Shown here one piece after another: positions 53,971-64,000 of a DNA stretch of 64,000 nucleotides. The stretch's first letter is position 1, and each line of letters opens with the position of its first letter. Both the position numbers and the translations under genes were made by a program. This DNA is from Microstegium vimineum (taxonomy: Eukaryota > Streptophyta > Magnoliopsida > Poales > Poaceae). The notes beneath the pieces are model-generated. The model was not told where the DNA came from. It was given only the letters and a program-made list of their open reading frames with translations, and made no database searches. Location: positions 4,856,824 to 4,920,823 of the forward strand of contig CM039139.1 of assembly GCA_022036555.1 (NCBI GenBank). The letters are read 5' to 3'.

Positions 53971-54928
53971 TGCACCCCCATATATGACATGCCTCTCCTT
54001 CGAGCTATGCAAGGTACAAGTTGGTTGACATGTCATTCATCCTTTTTAGGACTTGTTAGTGCATCTAGACATAAATTCATTAGGCTCATTCATGAAAATT
54101 CAAAATGATTTTATGCTTATATGGTACCACTGTTGCTTCTATGCTTGACTTGATCTAGTGGTAGCATATGACATATTTGTGGGCTTGCAATTCTAGAGTT
54201 TGATCTAGATCATGAACTTCAAATGTTTAGCTCAACATGGGCAAGATAACCATTCTAGAATGTGTGAACAAGCTTGTCCATGGTTTAAACCGAGTTAAAT
54301 AGCTTGGGGCAAGCAATCTAGATTGAACCACAACTAAACTTCTCTCCAATAATCAAACCTTTGAGCACATATTTTATGATAATAGATGACAAAGGGGGAG
54401 AAGTAAGTAGTACAACAAAGAACAATATTTTTGAAAATTTTGAAAATGAAAGCACACAAGTAGGGGGAGCAAGCCTATGAATAAAGTTGTTGCATATCTT
54501 TGTGCATTCATAAGTGCTTGCTTGCATATGTACTTATATTCATGATATGCTTGTGTGGTGAATGCTAGAACCCAAATTGATATGGTGTTTGAAGAACTAG
54601 TATGCTTAGGTCGTTACATCTTTAAGTGGTATCTAGTTCTCTCAAAGTGTTTTCAAGTTGCCTTTCAAGTGGTTTCTAGGCATTCATGGTGCTAAGGATG
54701 GTTTACATTGCACTCTGATTGGTATCACGCTTCAAAGGTCCATCCTACACACCTTAGCATCATTTGGTAGCATTTTCTCTCCCATAATTTCTATTCATAC
54801 ATATGTGATCAAATTGAACCAAACTCATATATCACATATGTAGGGGGAGCTAATACTACCAAAGTGAATTTTCATCATATATATTCATTTGTGAAAAGGT
54901 TGTCATCAATTACCAAAAAGGGGGAGAT
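53971..54928 (+). other. SIRE-like 3' non-coding region with polypurine tract
   Basis: No env-like frame is visible. The final AAAAAGGGGGAGAT (54915-54928) abuts the 3' LTR and is the expected priming tract. Three further GGGGGAG words occur upstream (about 54393, 54464 and 54843). Confidence 0.75.
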
Positions 54929-56088
54929 TGAAAGCCCATGTTTCGTTTTGAGTAATTGATGAAACCTATGGACTAACCCTTAAACTAAGTGTATGATCAA
55001 GATAGGGTGGTTCACCTTAAGACATGAAGCTAGATGAAGGATCATGATGGATCAAGTTCTCCATGGCTAAGGAAAAGAAGAAAGAGAAAAAAACAAAATG
55101 GACCCAAGGCAAAGGTATATCCATAGGGCCATTTTTTTTGGTTTAGTGATCAAGACACTATAGAGAGTGTGATCACATTTAGGATTGATAGCCGTACTAT
55201 CAAGAAGGTAAAACTTGTGTCGATTACGGTTATCATGTGCCACTAGGTTTGCATTGCATTCACATAAAATGAACCTAAGTGACACAAAGAACTAAACATA
55301 ATCCATGAAATATATTGTAAAGGCTAGCACAAGTGAACAAAGGTATGAATCACAAGGTGTTAGCACTTGGAAGCATGGATAAGAAGAGGAGGCTCAGTTT
55401 GGAACCCAGAAGGGCTCCGGACGCAGGGTCCGGACGCAAGGAAAGCATGGTCCGGACCAATGGAGCTGTGTCCAGTTGCATACCCTAGCCTCGGCCTCTC
55501 TGGACAGGAGCTCCGGACGCTGACTCCGGTCGCGCGTCCGGAGCTCAGCGCTCTCTGTACTCCTCTCTGATGGATTTATCCGGACGCAAGGCATGGTACG
55601 GACCAAGGACACCGGACGCGTGTCCGGGTCTTTGCGCTCTCTGGAGCCCTACTGGATTGAGTCCGGACGCAAGCAACAGGAGGATCCGGACGCTACTGTG
55701 TTGTGCGTCCGGAGGCGACGTGGCAGCAGCAGGGTAGAGCGCGAACGGCAGAATTCAAATGAAGGAGGGTCCGGATGCACACGCGATGGTCTGGACCCCC
55801 CATGCAAACTGCGTCCGGACCGACGCAGTCCGCTGAGAAAGGAGGGCAAAACGGCTAGTTCTTTTGTGGAAGCTATATAATTGTTTTGGCCGGCTCCTAG
55901 GGCTTACTCTTGCACCTTCCATTCATCTGAGACATTTGTGATTGCTTGAGATAGCCCCCAACTCACTCTCTTCAGTCTTGTTGCATACTTGTGAGAGTTT
56001 GAGTGAACCAAGTGCATTGATCATTGCATTGGATCTTAGTGGCACTTGGTTATCGTTGTCGCCGCGGGAATTCTTGTTATTCTTGGTG
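54929..56088 (+). repeat. 3' LTR of the SIRE-like element, truncated
   Basis: It matches the first ~1160 bases of the 5' LTR (to TTCTTGTTATTCTTGGTGT), then changes abruptly to unrelated sequence at 56089. The last ~670 bases of the LTR are missing. Confidence 0.88.
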
Positions 56089-56468
56089 TAGCGTCCGGAC
56101 GTGCGGGCCGAAAGAAAAGGTTGCACGAAGGCGGTTGTCTTCCTTTTGTGCTTTTTAGGTTGTAGAGATATAAATTTGGTCAAACTTTATAAACTTTGAC
56201 TCTCCAAGATTCATGGAATGACCTTACAATTTAGGATGGAGGGAGTAGCTTATATTATGCCATGTCATCATAAGCTAAACACAAGAAACAAAGTTCTTAA
56301 CCATAACCATGGCCCCACCTCCTTTCTTCTCCACCGTACCTTCACCATTTATACCTTTGTTCTAGCAACTTCAATCATCTCATCCCGCTCAATTCCGCCC
56401 TTGCCACACGCCCAATGGGATACTTGTCGTGTCGCAGCGACGCTCGTCGCCAAGCTCCACCCAATCCC
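56089..56468. other. Spacer between two copia elements
   Basis: Unique-looking DNA with a truncated Stowaway right arm (56165-56247, ending TTTAGGATGGAGGGAG). No gene seen. Confidence 0.5.
56165..56247. mobile_element. Truncated Stowaway MITE (right arm)
   Basis: TTTGGTCAAACTTTATAAAC...TTACAATTTAGGATGGAGGGAG followed by TA. The left arm is missing. Confidence 0.6.
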
Positions 56469-57715
56469 TGTTAGAATATTAGGCAATTTCCATGTCATTT
56501 TAATCCTGTAAATTAACATAATGATGATGACATATAAAAGATTATATATAAATGAGATTATGACATCAACCATATTCATAGCAACATGAAACATGTTGAT
56601 ATCAAAAGCATGTGAACATGATATATATAACAAAACATAAAAGCATGACATATATATCATGACAACAACTACTACTGTACTGCATATGAAACGATGAAAC
56701 AAAGCTACTGAAACATAAACACAACAGCATATGAAACAGCATAATAGAAAAACTGAAACAGATATGCAGAGCACAAAACTAGCGGGAACAGAGAGCATAC
56801 AGATTACGAACCGACACAACAGAGCATGTGAAACAGACTCGCTACAACTGATGAAACAACATGGCAGAACTATTGAAACATGTGAAAATTGTACGACGGA
56901 AAACAGAGACATGATGAGATGAACATACCCGTTCATCCGTGCAGTGTCCGAGGATCCAGAACCTTGACCAACCTCCATAGTCATGACGTAGAAGACGAAG
57001 GTGTACTATCCACCGAGAAGAAGACGACGCCGACGATCACCGGGAGGAAGACGGCGGCAGCGTCACCTTCGGGAAGAAGACGATCGGCGACAGCGGCGGC
57101 TCCGGGAAGAAGGCGACGACGGCAGCAGCGGGAGCGTCTCCTTCGGGAAGAAGAAAACGGACGACGATGACGACAACGAACGGCGGCGGCGTTGGGCAGT
57201 CGCGTAGACGCTCCCCAAAAACCTAATTGCCGATCCCCCGTGCAAGGTCTCGAACGGCAAGGGCTCCGGAGGCACCTGCCCTCTTGCTTCTCCGTGCGCG
57301 CGGAGTTACGAGATGGGAATGCAATTAGCAGCGGAACGGTGTCTGGAATGTTCTCTGTGTTGTGTCACTTTGTCCCGGGAATGGAAGAGGGATATATCAC
57401 GCATGCTCTTGCGCGTGGGAGACCAGGAGATGGGCATGCAGGGAGGTGTGCGTGGGAGGGAGAGGGAGAGTTGCATACATGCATGCAAGTTACTAGAAGA
57501 AACTCCCTCAATTAATTGAAGGATGAAACTCCCGTAACTCCCTCTCATTAGTAGCAATTAAAAAATTAATTACCACGTCACACTCGCCTGTCATGTCATG
57601 CCTCACCCTTTGGACTTCCAATCTGGTACAAATAAAATATACACAATTATATACCCATAGAGCTTATTGATTTATTGAATAAATAAATGGGGTTGACCCA
57701 TAAATAAATCCAACA
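56469..57715 (-). repeat. 3' LTR of copia-3
   Basis: 1247 bp, TGTTGG...TAACA on the minus strand. The internal side abuts a polypurine tract (57716-57724). It contains its own copy of a long open minus-strand frame (to 56984). Confidence 0.9.
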
Positions 57716-57724
57716 ATCCCCACC
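57716..57724 (-). other. Copia-3 polypurine tract
   Basis: GGTGGGGAT on the minus strand immediately before the 3' LTR (TGTTGG). Confidence 0.8.
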
Positions 57725-58240
57725 AAGCTCTAGTGTTTATAACCGTGTAATTCCAGAATCACAATTCTTTGATATACCAGTTTGTCGATGGAGACTGTTA
57801 AGTTGAACATCCACCTAGAACAAGAGTTTCACTCAGTCACAACTGAACAATGGATTATGCCTTGAATTGACAGTTTTGTGCGACGTGAGATTCACTCAAG
57901 TCCTTTTCTGATACTAGGCTGCAAAAGCATCCCGCTGTTTTGAAGCATATAAGTCACACTTCAGTGCCTTTCATGAGTATTTAGGAATTACCCAAATTCC
58001 ATAGACTATGACCAGTAGTCTGACTCATATAGGTGTACTCCTCAATAGATGTTCTGTAGGACAACATCTCACATTTGGAATATATTAAGGTAAATACCAT
58101 CCTGCATTACAGATAGGAAAGATGTGCATAAGAAATGAGTCAAGAAAGGGATCTTTCCTCTCATCTACTCCTAGCTTGTTTCACCACTCTACTTCACGGG
58201 ATCTCCGATCACATAGAGCAGGTTACCACCATAGTAGATT

Positions 58241-61200
58241 TCATATGGGTCTCATACCCATTTCTCTCGATGCACCCTCTATCACATTTTGTGATGGTCC
58301 CTTGGTGAATTGATCTGCCAGATTATTCGATGTATGGACATAGTCCACCATTATAACTCCGGAGGTTTTCAACTTTCTGACAGATTTTAATCTTCTCTTA
58401 ACATGCCTTGTAGACTTCATGTTATTCCTGGAACTGTTAACCTTTGTAATCACAATCTGGTTATCACAGTTCATGGAAATGACCGGAATTGGTTTTTCAA
58501 CCACCGGTAAATCCAATAGGAAATCACGTAGTCACTCGGCCTCAGCCCCAGCAGTGTCTAACGCTGTGAGTTCTGCTTCCATTTTAGACTTCGTTAAGAT
58601 AGTCCGCTTGCAAGACTTCCAGGAAACAGCGCCACCTCCAAGCAAGAACACATATCCGCTCATGGCATAAAGCTCATCAGCATCATAGATCCAGTTGGCA
58701 TCACAATAGCCTTCTAGCACTATGGGGTTCCCAGTATAATGTATATTATATGTCATAGTACTTTTCAAATAGCGCAATACTCTCTCAAGAGCACACCAAT
58801 GATCATCTCCCGGCTTTGACACAAACCGACTCAGCTTGCTCACAACATATGAGATGTCAGGCCTTGTTGCACTAGCAAGGTACATGAGAGAACCAATAAT
58901 AGGAGTATGTTAATTGATCCCTTGCTATTCTTCGATTTTTCTTCAATAGCACACTAGGGTCATAAAGCGTGGGAGCAGGGTCACAGTCACTAAACCCAAA
59001 GCGACTTAACACATTTTCCACATAATGGGACTGTAACAAAGTTACCCCACCATCACCTTCTCTAATAAGCTTGATGTTCAAAATCACATCAGCTTCTCCC
59101 AAATCTTTCATTTCGAAATTGCTCGACAAGAGAGACTTTACTTCCTCAATCACATTGAGATTAGATCCGAAGATCAATATGTCATCAACATAGAGGCACA
59201 GTATAACAGCCTCACCCCCACCATACCGATAATACACACACGAGTCAGACTCATTTACTGCAAAGCCAGCAGCTGTGAGAGTATTATCAAACTTTTCATG
59301 CCATTGCTTAGGTGCTTGTTTTAGGCCATACAATGACTTTAACAACTTGCACACCTTGTTCTCTTGACCATCCACAATGAAACCGTCAGGCTGATCCATA
59401 TAGATCTCCTCATCTAACTCTCCATTTAGGAAAGTTGTCTTTACATCCATCTGATGAATGATAAGACCATATGAGGCTGCCACAACAATCAAAGTGCGAA
59501 TAGTAGTCAATCGAGCCACTGGTGAATAGGTGTCAAAGAAATCTTTACCCTCTTTCTGGGTATATCCTTTGGCCATAAGCCTTGCCTTGTACCTCTCAAT
59601 AGTACCATCAGGCCTGAGCTTTTTCTTGAAGATCCATTTGCAACCTATAGGTTGACAACCATATGGACGGTCAACGACCTCCCATGTTCCATTAGACATA
59701 ATAGAATCCATCTCACTCCTTACTGCTTCCTTCCATAAGTCAGCATCAGGAGAAGAATATGCCTCTCTAATGGTGGTTGGACTGTCTTCCACAAGGTACA
59801 CTATATAGTCATCACCAAAGGATTTTGCAACCCTCTGTCTCTTACTCTTTCGAGTGACTATAGTGTCATCCTCCTCAGGGATGTGCACATGAGAATCATC
59901 AGCATGATCTATATGAATAGACTGTTCTTGCTCATGGGGAATTATAGTCTCATGACTTATTTCACTATGTGTATTTTTTATTGGAAACTCATTCTCAAAA
60001 AATGTTGCGTCTCTTGATTCCATGATAGTATCAACATATATATCAGGCACATCAGATTTTATAATTAAGAACCTATATCCAATGCTGTGAAAAGAATAAC
60101 CAAGAAAAACACAATCAACAGTTTTGGGTCCAAGTTTATGCTTCTTGTTGATTGGCACATTCACCTTTGCCAAGCAACCCCAAGTGCACAAATATGAGAG
60201 ATTTAATCTCCTCTTTTCACATTCCTCGAATGATGTGATCTCTTTGTTCTTTGTTGGAACTCTGTTCAGGACATGACATGCTGTCAATATCGCCTCACCC
60301 CACCATTCCTTGGATAATCCCGCTGTACTCAACATGGCATTCACCAAGTCTGTTAGAGTGTGGTTTTTTCGTTCGGCAATCCTATTGGATTGTGATGAGA
60401 ACGGCGGTGTCCTCTCATGAACAATACCGTGTTCCACGCAAAACTCATCCAACACATTAGAGAAATATTCTCCACCTCGATCGGACCTTAACCGTTTTAT
60501 TTTCCTTTCAAGTTGGTTCTCAACTTCAGCTTTATAGGCCTTAAAATAATTAAACGCTTTATCTTTTGTTTTTAATAGATACACATAGCAAAATTTCGAA
60601 GAGTCATCTATAAAAGTGAGAAAGTATCTTTTATCACCTTTAGTCAAAATTCCATTCATCTCACACAGATCAGAATGAACAAGTTCTAGAGGTGTCAAAT
60701 TCCTCGCCTCAGCAGCCTTGTGGGGCTTGCGGGGTTGTTTTGATTCAACACAAACATGGCACTTAGAATTTTTGACCAATTTAAATTTAGGAATTAAATT
60801 CAGATTTGCTAACCGCATAAGACAGCCAAAATTCGCATGACAGAAGCGTGAATGCCATAAATCCGACTCATCAGAAATATCAACAGAATTCACTATCTTA
60901 TTACACACATCATGCAATGATAAGCGGAACAGACCTCCGCAATCATATCCTTTACCCACAAAAATATCATGTTTAGACACAACACATTTATTCGACTCAA
61001 GTACAACTTTGTAGCCATCTCGACATAGCATGGATGCACTAACAAGATTCTTCTTGATGGAGGGCACATGTTGCACGCTCTTCAATGACACTGTCTTTCC
61101 CGAAGTAAACTTCAGAATGACCGTACCAACACCAAGAACATGAGCACGCGATCCATTTCCCATCAACAAGGCGCCAGACCTCCCGCCCTGGTAAGTGGAG

Positions 61201-61550
61201 AACAAAGAAACGTCAGCACACACATGTATATTTGCACCACTGTCCATCCACCACTCTGGTGAATTACATACTGAGAAAACAAATGGTAAGGAATTACCAT
61301 ACCCAGGTGTTTCTCCTCCAGTATCAGTAGTAACAACATTTGTTGATTTCTTTTCCTGGTTGAACTTGCGATCTGGGCACTCACTTGCCCAGTGTTGTTC
61401 ACTGTCACACACATAGCAGCCTCCATTTCTCTTGTTCGTGTTGTTGTTCTTCTTTTTAAACTGTGTTGTCTGAACAGGCTTAGGGGTGTTCTCTTGCTTG
61501 TTCTGTTTTTTCTTCTTCTTGTTGAACTTGCGGAAATTAGAGTTTCTCTT
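58241..61550 (-). pseudogene. Copia-3 pol: protease, integrase, RT, RNase H
   Basis: The frame continues from gag after a TAG at 61551-61553. In order: zinc knuckle CYVCDSEQHWASEC, protease WWMDSGANIHVC, the integrase zinc part (HSRFCHANFGCLMRL, CHVC) and DDE core (HSDLCEMNG, LRSDRGGEYFSN, NRIAERKNHT). RT: WIFKKKLRPDGTIERYKARL, YSPVARLTTIRTL, LYGLKQAPKQW, YVDDILIFGS. Near 58905 a one-base shift moves the frame (…QLTYS to IGSLMYLASATRPDISY). RNase H: YCDANWIYDADELYAMSGYVF, SKMEAELTALDTAG. A TGA at 58532-58534 interrupts before LRDFL, and the tail runs to 58241. RNase H lacks the usual Asp in one motif. Non-functional copy, close to intact. Confidence 0.9.
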
Positions 61551-62192
61551 CTACACAACATTTACAGTAGAGTTCTCAACACCTTTTCCATTGTCCTTTG
61601 CTCTAGCTCTCTCCTCAACATCTAGAGTACCAATGAGCTCTTCCACATTGAACTCTTGTCTCTTATATTTGAGGGAGGTGCCAAAGTCCTTCCAAGAAGG
61701 TGGTAACTTAGCGATTATACCGCCAGCCACAAACTTGTCAGGCAAAGGATAAGGAAAAAGTTCAAGCTCCTTTGCTAGTGCCTGAAACTCATGAGCCTGT
61801 TCCACTACCGATCGGTTCTCAACCATCGTGTAGTCATACAGCTGCTCCATGAGGTACAGCTCGATACCAGCATCAGTAACTCCAAATTTTCCAACAAGTG
61901 CATCCCACAACTCTTTCCCCGTGGGAAGAATGATATAGCTTTTCTGGAATTTTGTATTAAGTGCGCTAATCACTACACCTCGAAAGAGGTTATCATCAGC
62001 CTTAAATCTAGCCTCATCCGCAGGAGGAAGATTAACAGGCTTGCCCTCAGCGGCATAAAAACATGACATTGCAGTGAGCCACAATTCCATCTTAGCTTTC
62101 CATACCAAGAAGTTTTTACCATCAAACGGATCAGGCTTTAATACGACAGCAAAACCTCTGATAGAAAAATGCCTATAATTAGGTTTTTGGAT
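61551..62192 (-). pseudogene. Copia-3 gag
   Basis: A UBN2-type gag: RGFAVVLKPDPFDGKNFLVWKAKMELWLTAM, FRGVVISALNTKFQKSYI, LWDALVGKFG, AHEFQALAKELE, LPPSWKDFGTSLKYKRQEFNVEELIGTL. It ends at TAG 61551-61553, in frame with the zinc knuckle and pol that follow. There is no ATG between the LTR border (62193) and the gag homology. The frame instead stays open into the LTR up to an ATG at 62706-62708, giving 385 codons in all. I see no usual primer-binding site at the LTR edge (minus ATCCAAAAACCTAATTATAG), so a small deletion may have removed it together with the gag start. Confidence 0.85.
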
Positions 62193-63438
62193 TGTTAGAA
62201 TATTATGCAATTTCCATGTCATTTTAATCCCGTAAATTAACATAATGATGATGACATATAAAAGATTACATATAAATGAGATTATGACATCAACCATATT
62301 CATAGCAACATGAAACATGTTGATATCAAAAGCATGTGAACATGATATATATAACAAAACATAAAAGCATGACATATATATCATGACAACAACTACTACT
62401 GTACTGCATATGAAACGATGAAACAAAGCTACTGAAACATAAACACAGCAGCATATGAAACAACATAATAGAAAAACTGAAACAGATATGCAGAGCACAA
62501 AACTAGCGGGAACAGAGAGCATACAGATTACGAACCGACGCAACAGAGCATGTGAAACAGACTCGCTACAACTGATGAAACAACATGGTAGAACTATTGA
62601 AACATGTGAAAATTGTACGACGGAAAACAGAGACATGATGAGATGAACATACCCATTCATCCGTGTAGCGTCCGAGGATCCAGAACCTTGACCAACCTCC
62701 ATAGTCATGACGTAGAAGACGAAGGTGTACTATCCACCGAGAAGAAGACGACGCCAACGATCACCGGGAGGAAGACGGCGGCAGCGTCACCTCCGGGAAG
62801 AAGACGATCGGCGACAGCGGCGGCTCCGGGAAGAAGGCGACGACGGCAGCAGCGGGAGCGTCTCCTTCGGGAAGAAGAAAACGGACGGCGATGACGACAA
62901 CGAACGGCGGCGGCGTTGGGCAGTCGCGTAGACGCTCCCCAAAAACCTAATTGCCGATCCCCCGTGCAAGGTCTCGAACGGCAAGGGCTCCGGAGGCACC
63001 TGTCCTCTCGCTTCTCCGTGCGCGCGGAGTTACGAGATGAGAATGCAATTAGCAGCGGAACGGTGTCTGGAATGTTCTCTGTGTTGTGTCACTTTGTCCC
63101 GGGAATGGAAGAGGGATATATCACGCATGCTCCTGCGCGTGGGAGACCAGGAGATGGGCATGCGGGGAGGCGTGTGTGAGAGGGAGAGGGAGAGTTGCAT
63201 GCATGCATGCAAGTTACTAGAAGAAACTCCCTCAATTAATTGAAGGATGAAACTTCTGTAACTCCCTCTCATTAGTAGCAATTAAAAAATTAATTACCAC
63301 GTCATACTCGCCTGCCATATCATGCCTCACCCTTTGGACTTCCAATCCGGAACAAATAAAATATACACAATTATATATCCATACAACTTATTAATTTATT
63401 GAATAAATAAATGGGACTGACCCATAAATAAATCAACA
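62193..63438 (-). repeat. 5' LTR of copia-3
   Basis: 1246 bp, partner of 56469-57715. The minus-strand frame inside encodes a cysteine/valine/isoleucine-rich hydrophobic sequence conserved between both LTRs. The plus strand of 62700-62990 is a GAAGAAGACG-rich block whose frames are chance. Confidence 0.9.
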
Positions 63439-64000
63439 ATACCTTCACTCCTCGGCTAAGCTCTATAGCTTGCTATCGATCGGCCCCCACCCTGTCGTGC
63501 GCCTAACCAGACTCTGCATCCGCACGACGCACCACCGTCGTCCTCTGTCATCGCTTGGTGCACCACCGCCCTTCGTCCTCGCCTAGTGCGCTGAAGGCAT
63601 GTGCCGCTGCAGCTCAACATCGGCCGGAGTTTGCCCCTGTCGCTCACAGGTCCAGCCCCGCTGCTCCACGCTACGTCGTCCGAATACGACACTCTGAGTC
63701 CACCGGGCTCTGACTTCGTCCTCCGAGATAGCTAAGCGGAATAGACCAAGACACAAAACAGAAGATAGAGAATAAGGAGAGAACGAGGGCAAGCAGACCC
63801 AGGAACGCATGAACTCAGCGAGATAGGCGTCGAGTGAAGAGATAATTTTTTTTTTCTTTCATGCCTTCTCACTCCTCCACATAATCAAATTGCCGATCTG
63901 GATTCCTATGAGCTAGGTAATTAAGGTGTGACTGTTGGAGACGCACTTAGACACATAAAGCAACTAGATGGTGGCCTCGCAGTCATACGAGCCTGCATAA
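63439..64000. other. Right edge of window, no gene seen
   Basis: Moderately GC-rich DNA, then a T-run (63847-63857). Small frames on the minus strand have no domain. Confidence 0.4.

Larger units (their letters stand above)
46880..56088 (+). mobile_element. SIRE-like Ty1/copia retrotransposon with truncated 3' LTR
   Basis: Order: 5' LTR (46880-48708), primer site, gag, pol (protease, integrase, RT, RNase H), ~960-base non-coding tail with polypurine tract, then a 3' LTR cut at 56088. The long LTR, long coiled gag and in-frame stop between gag and pol fit the SIRE/Maximus lineage. Several in-frame stops make it non-autonomous. The right end is lost, so no target duplication can be shown. Confidence 0.9.
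56469..63438 (-). mobile_element. Ty1/copia retrotransposon with two complete LTRs (copia-3)
   Basis: LTRs 56469-57715 (3') and 62193-63438 (5') differ at only scattered positions by eye, implying a fairly recent insertion. The flanks ATCCC (56464-56468) and ATACC (63439-63443) agree at four of five bases, a plausible decayed target duplication. The interior carries gag, protease, integrase, RT and RNase H on the minus strand with a few stops and one frameshift. Total 6970 bp. Confidence 0.92.

Noticed and set aside
53971..54928. Possible env-like gene downstream of SIRE-like pol
   Set aside because: SIRE relatives can carry one, but every frame here is short and stop-ridden, with no signal or membrane segment.
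57001..57207. Arg/Asp-rich frames in the copia-3 LTRs, repeated at 62725-62931
   Set aside because: Conserved only because the LTRs are copies. Composition comes from a GAAGAAGACG-type repeat, with no domain.

Overview
This is nuclear DNA from a flowering plant, most probably a grass. Genes have many short exons with GT-AG borders, 5' exons are very GC-rich, Stowaway (CTCCCTCC...GGAGGGAG) and Tourist-like MITEs are frequent, and grass-type LTR retrotransposons and LINEs fill the introns and flanks. I see nothing prokaryotic, no CRISPR array, and no tRNA or rRNA gene. The species cannot be fixed from the sequence alone.

Three host genes can be supported, all on the minus strand. (1) A complete SOQ1-type gene (HAD hydrolase, one membrane helix, thioredoxin-like, NHL propeller) runs from 39732 to 7635. 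I traced 28 exons by hand; they join without a frameshift into a 1106-residue protein. (2) A long, apparently intronless gene at 20653-23163 lies wholly inside SOQ1 intron 15, on the same strand. It encodes a plant-specific protein that I cannot name. (3) A calmodulin-like EF-hand protein (CML) is encoded at 42725-43231, upstream of SOQ1.

Layout: 1-669 is the 3' end of a Ty3/gypsy chromovirus. 1683-2433 is a DNA element with 15-bp inverted ends. 4176-7147 is an internally deleted Ty1/copia element (minus strand) just beyond the SOQ1 3' end. 7148-39732 is SOQ1, whose introns hold three antisense LINE copies, one sense LINE piece, a SINE, a copia RT fragment, a 5'-truncated gypsy element with its 3' LTR, the nested gene and many MITEs. 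39733-46879 holds the CML gene and nested Tourist-like MITEs. 46880-56088 is a SIRE-like Ty1/copia element (plus strand) with a truncated 3' LTR. 56469-63438 is a second, complete copia element (minus strand) with two very similar LTRs.

How the genes relate: by family knowledge, SOQ1 is a chloroplast thylakoid protein that limits a slow form of photoprotective quenching, and the CML is a calcium sensor. Nothing in the sequence links the three host genes functionally. The most notable features are the nested gene in a very TE-rich photosynthesis gene, its four 11-residue RRxSFS repeats, an LTR reading frame that runs in frame into gag in the second copia element, and a dense CCGGAC array upstream of the TATA box in the SIRE-like LTRs.
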